Shown: piece after piece, positions 1 to 6,236 of the stretch
Position numbering within the stretch: the first letter of the stretch is position 1
How the letters are laid out: each line of letters starts with the position of its first letter
Assembly: GCA_050015355.1 (NCBI GenBank)
Contig: JBEKBO010000110.1
Coordinates: 1-15,909, forward strand
Length of the DNA: 15,909 nucleotides
From: CAWBRT01 sp050015355
GTDB taxonomy: Bacteria; Acidobacteriota; Terriglobia; Terriglobales; Acidobacteriaceae
Direction of reading: 5' to 3'
The notes under the pieces: model-generated
What the model was told of the DNA's origin: nothing
The model's database searches: none
Seen by the model: the letters and a program-made list of their open reading frames with translations, nothing else
Translations under genes and position numbers: made by a program

Positions 1-567
1 GATTCGCAGCCTTCCGCCATCGACGAGATGGCGCCCTGGAACTGGTCGTTGGAATTTGGGGAATCTGGCGACTCACCGGGTTTTGCCCCGGTTGAGGTCG
101 AACACAGGGTCTTCTGCGACGCCCACATGATGCCACACGAATGGCTGGAACTCGGCGATGGCCGATTACTTAAACTCGACGGCGCAGCCCACGGCGACGA
201 CCATTTCTTTCCTGGCCCGTGCGACATCGCATGGGATCTGGCAGGGACCATCGTCGAGTGGAAGCTGACAGGCCCTGAAGCGGAGTATTTTCTGGAGGAG
301 TATCGCCGCCTCAGCGGAGACGATGCGCGCAGACGCCTGCCGCCTTACCTGAGAGCTTATGTCTCCTTCCGGCTGGGCTGGTGCAAAATGGCCGCTCTGG
401 CCAGTGCGGGAAGCTTCGACGAGCCGCTGCTATGGCGCGATTTCCAACGCTACCGCCGCTATGCCGAACATCTTTCCACGCGCTCCGAGGCGACTGTGCA
501 AGAGGCCGCCGGGCTGAAACCGGAGAGCCCGCAAGCGGAAGCCGGCGGCATAATCAGAGTGGCGTAG
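1..567 (+). CDS. 5'-truncated kinase-like (APH-type) phosphotransferase, C-terminal part
   Basis: The frame is open from the first base of the window to the TAG at 565-567, so this is the last 188 codons of a longer gene; its start lies outside. In aminoglycoside-phosphotransferase-like folds the catalytic loop is followed within 20-30 residues by a metal-binding Asp. Here CDAHMMPHEWL (window residues about 39-49) followed by LLKLDGAAHGDD (about 56-67) has that layout, and PCDIAWDLAG (about 72-81) resembles the 'D.A.DLA' segment that comes next in the family. The tail is helical and charged, then turns low-complexity (Glu, Ala, Pro). The family assignment rests on motif layout only; the usual HGD triplet is not clear, so it may be an inactive or divergent kinase. 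Downstream is a palindromic repeat, not another gene on this strand. Confidence 0.5.
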   Translation, partial: DSQPSAIDEMAPWNWSLEFGESGDSPGFAPVEVEHRVFCDAHMMPHEWLELGDGRLLKLDGAAHGDDHFFPGPCDIAWDLAGTIVEWKLTGPEAEYFLEEYRRLSGDDARRRLPPYLRAYVSFRLGWCKMAALASAGSFDEPLLWRDFQRYRRYAEHLSTRSEATVQEAAGLKPESPQAEAGGIIRVA

Positions 568-618
568 GGACTGCCGACCCAGGGTAGTGCCCAGAAGTTC
601 GTGCAATAAATGTTAAGG

Positions 619-709
619 AGTGTCATTCTGAGCGACCGCAGGGAGCGAAGAATCTGCTTTTTTTCAGGTGCGAGAAAAGCAGATCCTTCGCTGCGCTCAG
701 GATGACACT
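619..709. repeat. Palindromic intergenic repeat, copy 1
   Basis: A long imperfect inverted repeat. The left arm begins AGTGTCATTCTGAGCG (619-634) and runs to about 660; the right arm ends CGCTCAGGATGACACT (694-709). The arms enclose a short loop at about 661-672. Nearly the same arms recur at 15059-15146: 2 mismatches in 40 bases of the left arm and 1 in 35 of the right arm, but an unrelated loop. From memory, palindromes with a TCATTCTGAGCG core are common between genes in Acidobacteriota and some other phyla. It probably folds as an RNA hairpin at the 3' end of the flanking transcripts. Confidence 0.85.
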
Positions 710-737
710 TTATGAAGTCAGGATGACACTCATGAAG
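697..737 (+). repeat. 21/20-base tandem duplication of the repeat's right end
   Basis: The unit TCAGGATGACACT followed by TTATGAAG (697-717) is repeated directly as TCAGGATGACACT followed by CATGAAG (718-737). The first unit is the outer right arm of the palindromic repeat plus 8 flanking bases. This suggests slippage or a partial second insertion at the edge of the repeat. Copy 2 of the palindrome at 15059 does not carry this duplication. Confidence 0.8.
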
Positions 738-782
738 TGTGTTTAGTTATGCGGGGCATTTCTGAAACATCGCCTTGGCGTC

Positions 783-1967
783 TCAGGAAAAAAACTCGGC
801 GATGGCATCCACCACTCGTCGCTGCTCGTCGGAGCGGAGTTCGGGGAAGATCGGCAGGGCTAAAACTTCGCGGCAAGCCCTTTCAGCCTCGGGCATCGAG
901 CCGGGTGCATACCCCAGATAGGCAAAAGCTTCCTGCAGGTGCAGCGGAAGCGGATAGTAGATTTCGCTGGCGATGCCGCGAACGGCCAAAAACGCACGCA
1001 GTTCATCGCGTTTCGGCACCCGCACCACGTACTGGTGGTAGATATGTTGCGCCTGGGGATAAACGGTCTGAGGGCGCACCGGGCGTCCCGGCGCACCCGC
1101 AAGCGCAGCCGCGGAAAAGAGTTGGTCGTAGCGAGCCGCGATTTCCCGTCGCCGCGCATTCCAATCCTCAAGGTGCCGCAACTTGATGCGCAGCACCGCC
1201 CCCTGGATGGCGTCCATGCGGCTGTTGCCGCCCATCTCCTGGTGGTGATAACGGCGTGAGCTGCCGTGATTACGCAGACGGCGGACGCGCCCGGCCAGTT
1301 CCGGGTCGCTGGTGGTGACACAGCCGGCATCGCCGAAGGCATTGAGGTTCTTGGTGGGATAGAAGCTGAAAGCTGCCGCCTCGCCCCAGGCTCCCGCCTT
1401 GCGCTTGCGCCACGAGGCGCCGAAAGCTTGCGCGGCGTCTTCGATAATCGAAAGCTTGTAATCCTGAGCCACTTGCTCGAAAACGTCCATGTTGGCGCAT
1501 TCGCCGAAAAGATGCACCGGCATGATCGCCTTGACCGCCGCGGGACGCAACCGCTCGATGGCCAGGCGCGCCGATCGAGAATCCAGGTTGAACGTCTCCG
1601 GATCGATGTCGGCAAAGACCGGACGGGCTCCGCAACGCACGATCGAACTGGCCGAGGCGAAGAAGGTGAACGGCGTGGTCAGCACCAGGTCGCCGGGACG
1701 AACGCCGGCGGCAGCCATGGCCAGCCACAGCGCATCCGTGCCGCTGGCGCAGGCCACCGTGTCAGTGACGCCGAGAAACGCCGAGATTTCCCGCTCCAGC
1801 GCGGCAACCTCGTCGCCAAGAATCAGGCTCTGCGACTCGCAAACCCGGTCGATGGCCTCGCGAACTTCACTGCGAATGGTTGCATACTGCCGCTTGAGAT
1901 CGAGTAGCGGCACCGTCTGCCGCGGGGCGGCATCTGTCGCCGTTGCTTGAGAAGAATGTTCGTTCAC
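783..1967 (-). CDS. DegT/DnrJ/EryC1/StrS family PLP-dependent sugar aminotransferase
   Basis: This fold-type I aminotransferase should transfer an amino group, usually from glutamate, to a nucleotide-linked keto-sugar for surface polysaccharide or glycan synthesis. Numbering from the GTG at 1967 (394 aa): the N-terminal VPLLDLKRQY segment is typical; CASGTDAL (about 73-80) contacts the PLP phosphate; IIEDAAQAFG (about 175-184) holds the PLP-ring Asp; SFYPTKNL holds the Schiff-base Lys at about 206; RNHGSS and GGNSRMDAIQGAVL are family signatures. The open frame extends upstream to a TTG at 2033 (416 aa), with ATG codons at 2012 and 2006. GTG 1967 is preferred because an AGGGGAG lies 12 bases upstream, but the start is uncertain. 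No other sugar-pathway genes are nearby, so the substrate cannot be named. It is flanked by repeat and terminator structures and probably transcribed alone. Confidence 0.9.
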   Translation of the reverse strand: MNEHSSQATATDAAPRQTVPLLDLKRQYATIRSEVREAIDRVCESQSLILGDEVAALEREISAFLGVTDTVACASGTDALWLAMAAAGVRPGDLVLTTPFTFFASASSIVRCGARPVFADIDPETFNLDSRSARLAIERLRPAAVKAIMPVHLFGECANMDVFEQVAQDYKLSIIEDAAQAFGASWRKRKAGAWGEAAAFSFYPTKNLNAFGDAGCVTTSDPELAGRVRRLRNHGSSRRYHHQEMGGNSRMDAIQGAVLRIKLRHLEDWNARRREIAARYDQLFSAAALAGAPGRPVRPQTVYPQAQHIYHQYVVRVPKRDELRAFLAVRGIASEIYYPLPLHLQEAFAYLGYAPGSMPEAERACREVLALPIFPELRSDEQRRVVDAIAEFFS

Positions 1968-2098
1968 GAAGGTTCCGATCTCCCCTGGCCGGCAAGCACC
2001 GCGCATGGCCATGACTGCCGCTTTCGTTGGCAAATGCCGGGTGAGCTATCGATTCTAGAGCAATTCTGGAGTCGGTGCCATGCCGCAATGGCCGGCGG

Positions 2099-2140
2099 AA
2101 AAACCCCACCCTAGTCGCAAAAGCGGCGACTAGAATGGGG
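2099..2140 (-). terminator. Rho-independent terminator (minus strand)
   Basis: Arms CCCCACCCTAGTCGC (2104-2118) and GCGACTAGAATGGGG (2126-2140) pair over 15 positions with two mismatches, around a 7-base loop. On the minus strand the stem is followed directly by a run of T (the AAAAA at 2099-2103 on the plus strand). It ends any transcript from the pseudogene at 2218-2531 before the aminotransferase. Confidence 0.7.
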
Positions 2141-2172
2141 CACCCGCTGCTTGTTCCCCGTTCTTTGCGAGC

Positions 2173-2202
2173 CCCACATTCGCCAACTGCGGCAAATGTG
2201 GG
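2173..2202. repeat. Hairpin downstream of the pseudogene
   Basis: CCCACATTCGCC (2173-2184) and GGCAAATGTGGG (2191-2202) form a 12-position stem with one mismatch and a 6-base loop. It lies 15 bases past the stop of the minus-strand pseudogene and 33 bases before the terminator hairpin. There is no T run, so it looks more like a repeat or mRNA-end stem than a second terminator. Confidence 0.6.
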
Positions 2203-2217
2203 CCACCGCCGACAAAC

Positions 2218-2531
2218 TCAGTGCGCCAGGAACAGAACGTAGTGGCTGGCGGAGATCATGAAAAACAGCAACGGGAAGGTAAGCCAGAAGTTTGTCCGGG
2301 CGGTGACCGCCGATAGGAGCATGAGTTTCTGGATCTCCGGCGGTGTGGGAGCAGACGGGTTTGGGTATCCAGTTCGCGCAAGAAGCGCAGGTTGACCAGA
2401 GTGAAGAAGTAGAGCAGCCCAACCCAGAGGATTCCGGCCAGAATATGAACAAACCGTAATCCGATTTGAAGTTTGGCGCTGGCATCGGCGGAGATAGCCA
2501 GGAAAGCTAAGGCGGCGGGAACTTGCATCAT
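2218..2531 (-). pseudogene. Frameshifted and apparently shortened small membrane protein (PuuD-like?)
   Basis: Two pieces of one membrane protein lie in different frames. Reading starts at ATG 2531 with a good GGAGG at 2536-2540. It gives an N-terminal hydrophobic part including RFVHILAGILWVGLLYFF (residues 27-44), followed by LVNLRFLRELD. That frame then becomes arginine-rich and loses membrane character. A second frame takes over near 2340-2357 and reads IQKLMLLSAVTARTNFWLTF, then a hydrophobic end with ASHYVLFLAH, stopping at TGA 2218-2220. 'HILAGI.W.GLLYF' near the start and 'ARTN...LP.LFFM..SHY' near the end recall PuuD / urate-oxidase N-terminal-type membrane proteins. From memory those are nearly twice as long, with more membrane helices between. 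I infer a frameshift and probably an internal deletion. A sequencing error alone would explain the shift but not the short length. Confidence 0.6.
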
Positions 2532-2740
2532 CGGTCCTCCGGTGCGCGAACGAGAGTTGCAAAATTAACCGAACAACCACACGGGCGCCAGTTGAATTTG
2601 GAAGGCTGACGACTTATCGTAGTTGTGTCCGTGAAGCGGCCCGGATGGAAATTCTGTCTTTTTTCAGTGGCTGTTTGATTGATCGATTTGGTTCGCTTTC
2701 GTTGTTTTGCGGTTTTTGGCTCTAAAGGAGAAAGTAATCA

Positions 2741-3064
2741 ATGGATAACAAGCCGGCGCAGAACATACAAGACTCGTTTCTCAATACGGCGCGCAAGGAC
2801 AAGTCTGTCATTACCATCTACCTGCTGAGCGGCGTCAAATTGTCCGGGCGGATTCGTTCCTTCGACAAGTATTCCGTGGTGCTGGAGACCAACAACCAGG
2901 AGCAGCTTATTTTTAAGCATGCGATTTCGACCGTTGTCATGGCTCGTGGTGCGCATGTAAGCGATCGCGCGGAGTTCCGCCCAGCTCCGGCTGCTGGAAC
3001 GCCAGCCCCAAGTACCAATAACACCGCGCCCGCCGGATCGGGTTCGCCCTCATCGGAGGGATAG
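2741..3064 (+). CDS. hfq: RNA chaperone Hfq
   Basis: Hfq is an Sm-fold hexamer that pairs small RNAs with mRNAs and binds A-rich and U-rich RNA. The 107-aa product has the N-terminal NIQDSFLNTARKDK (residues 8-21), whose R18, K19 and K21 correspond to the basic rim patch. The Sm1 motif spans about 24-50 and contains YLLSGVKLSGRIRSFDKYSV. The Sm2 motif is IFKHAISTVV (57-66), with K59 and H60 matching the proximal-face pair of E. coli K56/H57. Residues 71-107 form an Ala/Pro/Ser/Thr-rich, probably disordered tail. ATG 2741 has AAGGAG ten bases upstream (2725-2730). hflX follows in the same frame after the TAG at 3062-3064, a pairing also known in Proteobacteria. Confidence 0.97.
   Translation: MDNKPAQNIQDSFLNTARKDKSVITIYLLSGVKLSGRIRSFDKYSVVLETNNQEQLIFKHAISTVVMARGAHVSDRAEFRPAPAAGTPAPSTNNTAPAGSGSPSSEG
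3055..3060 (+). promoter_or_regulatory. Shine-Dalgarno GGAGGG at the hfq/hflX junction
   Basis: GGAGGG overlaps the last codons of hfq. It is 7 bases before an in-frame ATT at 3068 but 37 bases before the TTG at 3098, the first conventional alternative start of hflX. The spacing suits ATT initiation coupled to the end of hfq translation. A weaker GGAG at 3082-3085 is 12 bases before the TTG. Confidence 0.45.
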
Positions 3065-3097
3065 GTTATTCTCAGCCGTTCGGAGCAGAGCAACCCC

Positions 3098-4528
3098 TTG
3101 CGGCGGCCGGCCAAGCCCGGGGATCCGCGTTCGACCCTGCGTTCCGGGCCCGAGCGCGTTTTCCTTGTCGGCATCGAGCACCGCGCGCGCCGCGCCGAGA
3201 AGGGGCGACCTACGCCGCCCGATGATGCGGCAGGAGCCTCCAGCCGCGAGCCGGGTGCCGTGCCTCCCACGGCACGCCAAGCCAAACAGGCATTACAGGC
3301 GCGGCAGAACGTGGGCGAGCATCTGGTGCCCTTCACCGCCGAGGAATCGCTGCACGAGTTGCGCGAACTGGCAATCGGCGCGGACGCGGAAATCGCCGGT
3401 GAATTCCTGCAACGCCGCGACCGTCCCGACCCGGCAACCCTGATCGGCAGCGGCAAACTGGAAGAGCTGGCTGCGGCGGCCAAGATGGCTTCCGCGGAAC
3501 TGATCATATTCGACCACGAACTAACGCCCTCACAGCAGCGCAATCTCGAACGCGCCTTTGACTGCCGGGTCATCGATCGAACGCAACTCATCCTGGACAT
3601 CTTCGCCCGCCACGCACGCACGCGCGAGGGCCAGTTGCAGGTGGAACTGGCTCAACTGGAGTACTTGTTGCCGAGGCTCGCCGGTCGAGGCGCGGAGATG
3701 TCGCAACTCGGTGGCGGAATCGGTACCCGCGGTCCGGGTGAAACCCAACTGGAAACCGACCGTCGCCGCATCTACCGGCGCATACGCCATGTTAAAAAAC
3801 AATTGGAGGAAGTGCGGCGCATACGCTCGCAGCAACGGCAGAGGCGGTTGAGCGTGCCGGTGGCGACGGTGGCATTCGTGGGATATACCAACGCTGGCAA
3901 GTCCACCCTGTTCAATGCGCTCACCAACGCGGGCGTGCTCGCCTCGGCGCGCATGTTTGCCACCCTGGACCCGACGCTGCGCTCGATTACGCTGCCGTCG
4001 CGGCGCCAGGCGCTGCTGTCGGACACCGTGGGATTCATTCGCAATCTGCCGCACACCCTGATCTCCGCTTTCCGTGCCACGCTGGAAGAGGTGCAGCGGG
4101 CGGCGCTCATTCTGCACGTGGCCGACGCCAGCAGTCCGACGGCCTCCGAACAGATGCAGCAGGTGGAGGCGGTGCTGCGCGAACTGGAAAGCGATCAGAC
4201 GCCTCGCCTGCTGGTGGTGAACAAGATCGACTTGCTGCCCGCCGATCAACGCCAGGCGCTGGTGGACGATGAGCGCACGGTCCATGTGTCGGCCAAAACC
4301 GGCATGAACCTCGACCGTTTGCTGGAGGCGCTTGACCGGCACTTGCAGGGCGATCCGGTGCGTCGAATTCACATCCGCGTGCCGCAGTCGGAAGGCAAGG
4401 TGCTGGCCATGCTCGAGGGAAAGACCCGCATACTCTCCCGCCAGTACGTGGACGGAGCCGTTGACCTCGACGTAGACGCACCGGAGTCGCTGGCGCGACG
4501 GCTGAAGAAGTTTCAGATTGAAGAGTGA
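3098..4528 (+). CDS. hflX: GTPase HflX (ribosome-splitting factor)
   Basis: HflX is a GTPase that binds the 50S subunit and splits stalled or idle 70S ribosomes under stress. The 476-aa product has the HflX N-terminal domain (about 76-200). The family signature GGGIGTRGPGETQLE (205-219) leads into a basic coiled helix (221-250). The G domain has P-loop GYTNAGKST (262-270), G3 DTVGF (309-313), G4 NKID (375-378) and G5 SAKTG (398-402). Residues 31-70 form an Ala/Pro-rich insertion before the conserved domain. The coordinates use TTG 3098. There is no ATG before residue 130, while RVFLVGIE (20-27) looks like genuine family N-terminus, so an ATG start is ruled out. The alternative is ATT 3068, which adds 10 residues and has the better ribosome-binding site. 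It is probably translated from the hfq mRNA. Confidence 0.95.
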   Translation: MRRPAKPGDPRSTLRSGPERVFLVGIEHRARRAEKGRPTPPDDAAGASSREPGAVPPTARQAKQALQARQNVGEHLVPFTAEESLHELRELAIGADAEIAGEFLQRRDRPDPATLIGSGKLEELAAAAKMASAELIIFDHELTPSQQRNLERAFDCRVIDRTQLILDIFARHARTREGQLQVELAQLEYLLPRLAGRGAEMSQLGGGIGTRGPGETQLETDRRRIYRRIRHVKKQLEEVRRIRSQQRQRRLSVPVATVAFVGYTNAGKSTLFNALTNAGVLASARMFATLDPTLRSITLPSRRQALLSDTVGFIRNLPHTLISAFRATLEEVQRAALILHVADASSPTASEQMQQVEAVLRELESDQTPRLLVVNKIDLLPADQRQALVDDERTVHVSAKTGMNLDRLLEALDRHLQGDPVRRIHIRVPQSEGKVLAMLEGKTRILSRQYVDGAVDLDVDAPESLARRLKKFQIEE

Positions 4529-4603
4529 GACTGGCGAGCACTGAATAGGGTGTTCACATTATCACGACGCTGCTCGTTGTCATCTATCCTTGGTGGTGAG
4601 CCA

Positions 4604-4660
4604 TCTAGACCGGTTCCGCGGAAGGTATATACCGAAAAGGAGCCGGGCATTCAGCCCGGC
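4604..4660 (+). repeat. Intergenic repeat, copy A (upstream of atp operon)
   Basis: This 57-base element matches the reverse complement of 8520-8577. Shared blocks are TAGACC, CGCGGAAGGTATAT, GAAAA and CATTCAGCCCGGC, in the same order and with near-equal spacing. It ends in a perfect 7-bp hairpin, GCCGGGC (4642-4648) with GCCCGGC (4654-4660), around a 5-base loop. GGTATATACC (4624-4633) is a palindrome. It is probably one member of a dispersed family in this genome. Confidence 0.75.
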
Positions 4661-4730
4661 GGTGATAGTTCCGGATACACCTACTTAGTAATTGCTCTAA
4701 CAATCGTAAATCTCGGCTGCGAAATTAAAA

Positions 4731-4797
4731 TGGGCCTGCCGACAAGGAGCGGTGACAATTCCGTGTCTGCAAGCCCATTCGATCCGGAAGCGGATCG
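4731..4797 (+). other. Strong hairpins in the atp leader gap, candidate structured RNA
   Basis: Bases 4731-4749 pair with 4759-4777 over 19 positions with three mismatches and one G-T pair; the loop is CGGTGACAA. A second hairpin, CGATCC (4780-4785) with GGATCG (4792-4797), follows after two bases and ends on the first base of a full-length Shine-Dalgarno match. The block AAGGAGC plus GGTGACAATTCCG (4744-4763) echoes AAGGAGC (4637-4643) and GGTGATAGTTCCG (4661-4673) in and beside copy A. I could not match it to a riboswitch class I know. It could be a leader that controls translation of the short ORF or of the operon. Confidence 0.4.
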
Positions 4798-4811
4798 GAG
4801 GTGATATAGCT

Positions 4812-4904
4812 ATGCTACCCCCGTCGGAGGCGATGTCAAGGAAACTTGAGTGTTCCCACGGGTTTTGCACCGGATATTTTACCTTAAACAGCTCTTCTAG
4901 GTAA
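4812..4904 (+). CDS. Candidate 30-aa small ORF (leader peptide?)
   Basis: ATG 4812 is preceded by GGAGGTGAT (4797-4805), a nine-base match to the anti-Shine-Dalgarno tail and the longest I noticed in the window. The ATG lies 10 bases after the GGAGG core. The ORF gives 30 residues, including MLPPSEAMSRKLECS, and stops at TAA 4902-4904. The peptide has two Cys and no clear domain, signal or membrane segment. It lies about 120 bases before atpF' and just after the hairpins of the leader gap. It could be a leader peptide, a small protein or a chance ORF; its reality depends wholly on the ribosome-binding site. Confidence 0.3.
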   Translation: MLPPSEAMSRKLECSHGFCTGYFTLNSSSR

Positions 4905-4945
4905 TTTACCCTATACGCCTTGCCTTCGCCCTGAAAGGGGTGAAT

Positions 4946-4973
4946 TTGACACCGGCTGCGGAAGATGTTAATT
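4946..4973 (+). promoter_or_regulatory. Possible sigma-70 type promoter before the atp operon
   Basis: A perfect -35 hexamer, TTGACA (4946-4951), is followed by only weak -10 candidates: GTTAAT at 4967 (15-base spacer) or TTAATT at 4968 (16-base spacer). It would give a leader of about 45 bases before ATG 5025. The position is right for the operon promoter, but the -10 is poor. Confidence 0.3.
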
Positions 4974-5024
4974 CTTTGAACGTTCTAGCAGCCCTTCACT
5001 TTCCGAACAGGCACTCACTTCAGG

Positions 5025-5504
5025 ATGGAACAAACCCTTAAGCAAGTAGGTGAATTACTGCTTGGAGCAGTTCCGACGATACTGCTCCTGCTGATGCTGT
5101 ATGGGCTGTATACCGCGCTGGTTTACAAGCCCCTGAAGAAGGTCTTGGCCGAGCGTCGGAGCAGGACCGAGGGCGCAATCGAAAAGGCGCGCGCCGATAT
5201 CTCCGCGGCCGAGTCGAAGACCTTTGAATACGAGGCCAAATTACGGGAAGCGAAGTTGGCAATTTTCCGGGCGCAGGAAACCCGCCGGCAGCAGGCGCAG
5301 GCGGCGCGAGCCGAAGCCGTTGCCGAAGCGCGAAAGCGCGCCGACGCCCTGATTCACCAAGCGAAGAAGCAGGTTCAGGAAGAAGCTGTGGTGGCCAAGC
5401 AAGGACTGCAAACGGAAGCCGAACGGCTGGCTGCGGAGATTATTCGTGCGGTGCTTCAGCCTGCCGGCAGGACTGAGGCTCCGGCGCCAGGCGGGCAATT
5501 ATGA
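5025..5504 (+). CDS. atpF': ATP synthase F0 subunit b' (peripheral stalk)
   Basis: This is the first of two b-type subunits; a b/b' pair forms the peripheral stalk that holds F1 against the membrane motor. The 159-aa product has one N-terminal membrane helix (about residues 10-33, containing AVPTILLLLMLYGLYTALVY). The conserved YKPLKKVLAERR (34-45) follows, then a long charged, Ala-rich coiled coil to about 145 and a short Pro/Gly-rich tail. It has no cleavable signal, unlike the next gene. The ribosome-binding site is weak (CAGG directly before ATG 5025). Its stop overlaps the ATG of atpF by four bases (ATGA), so translation is probably coupled. It is called b' by position and sequence type; the b and b' labels could be exchanged. 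Confidence 0.9.
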   Translation: MEQTLKQVGELLLGAVPTILLLLMLYGLYTALVYKPLKKVLAERRSRTEGAIEKARADISAAESKTFEYEAKLREAKLAIFRAQETRRQQAQAARAEAVAEARKRADALIHQAKKQVQEEAVVAKQGLQTEAERLAAEIIRAVLQPAGRTEAPAPGGQL

Positions 5505-6235
5505 GCTCCCTGATACGAACGATAAGAACGTCGCTTTTGTGCTTGCTGCTGGCCGTCACCACGGTGAGGGGCGTGGCCCAGACGCAGGCGCCCGCGGGCG
5601 AGAAGTCCGCGCCGCAGCACAGCGCGCAGGTTGCGAATCCCGACACGGCGTCCGACCGCGAACTTGCGACGGAGTCGGAGGCGGCCGGTGGCGAAGAAAA
5701 TGCGCAATTCAAGCGCTCGAAGGCCGTGGTCTGGATCTCGCATCTAATCGGGATCAGCCCGGAGGCCGGTTATTGGGTCTTTGTCTTTCTGAATTTCGCG
5801 ATTGTCGTCGGCTTCATCTACTGGGCGTCACGCACCAACCTGGCACAGGCTTTTCGCGCCCGGACAGCGGCGATTCAGAAGGGCATCGAAGAGGCGCGAC
5901 GGGCAAGCGCCGAGGCCAACGCCCGCCTGGGGCAGATCCAGGAACGTCTGACCAAGCTCGATTCCGAGGTAGTCGAAATACGCGCCGCGGCTGACGCCGA
6001 TTTTTCCGCCGAGGAACAACGCATTAAGAAGGCCGCCGAAGAGGATGCGCGGCGGGTGATCGAAACCGCCGAGTCGGAAATTGCCTCTGCCGCCAAGAGC
6101 GCGCGCCGCGAGTTGAGGATCTATGCCGCCGAGTTGGCCGTGGAACTGGCGAAAAAAAACATCAAGGTGGATGCACAAACGGACGCGGCGCTGGTGCGCG
6201 GCTTTGTGAGCCAGCTCGGAAAGGACGGCAAATAA
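5501..6235 (+). CDS. atpF: ATP synthase F0 subunit b with N-terminal signal peptide
   Basis: This is the second peripheral-stalk b subunit. At 244 aa it is much longer than the usual 155-170. Residues 1-27 look like a signal peptide: basic RTIRT, hydrophobic SLLCLLLAVTTV, then GVAQ. Residues 28-75 are a polar, Ala/Glu/Ser-rich segment that would be outside the membrane. The usual b membrane helix comes at about 91-109 (YWVFVFLNFAIVVGFIYWA), followed by the SRTNLAQAFRARTAAIQKGIEEA-type hinge (given here in shortened form: residues 110-132) and a charged coiled coil to about 225. ATG 5501 overlaps atpF' and has AGGCGGG upstream. atpH starts one base after its stop. Such extended b subunits are known, from memory, in Acidobacteriota and some deltaproteobacterial groups. 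Confidence 0.92.
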   Translation: MSSLIRTIRTSLLCLLLAVTTVRGVAQTQAPAGEKSAPQHSAQVANPDTASDRELATESEAAGGEENAQFKRSKAVVWISHLIGISPEAGYWVFVFLNFAIVVGFIYWASRTNLAQAFRARTAAIQKGIEEARRASAEANARLGQIQERLTKLDSEVVEIRAAADADFSAEEQRIKKAAEEDARRVIETAESEIASAAKSARRELRIYAAELAVELAKKNIKVDAQTDAALVRGFVSQLGKDGK

Positions 6236-6236
6236 A

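Noticed and set aside
737..1186. 149-aa open frame opposite the aminotransferase
   Set aside because: It lies on the complement of a strongly supported gene and is rich in Arg, Pro and Ala, as expected for a GC-rich antisense frame.
3530..4372. 280-aa minus-strand open frame across hflX
   Set aside because: It is antisense to the conserved HflX domains and rich in His, Gln and Arg; a shadow of the GC-rich gene.
4770..4800. TTCGATCC as a possible tRNA T-loop
   Set aside because: There is no G-rich T-stem, anticodon arm or acceptor stem around it; it forms a simple local hairpin instead.
4550..4804. 84-aa GTG-start open frame in the hflX-atpF' gap
   Set aside because: It runs through repeat copy A and the hairpins, has no ribosome-binding site and no recognisable protein character; the structures explain the region better.
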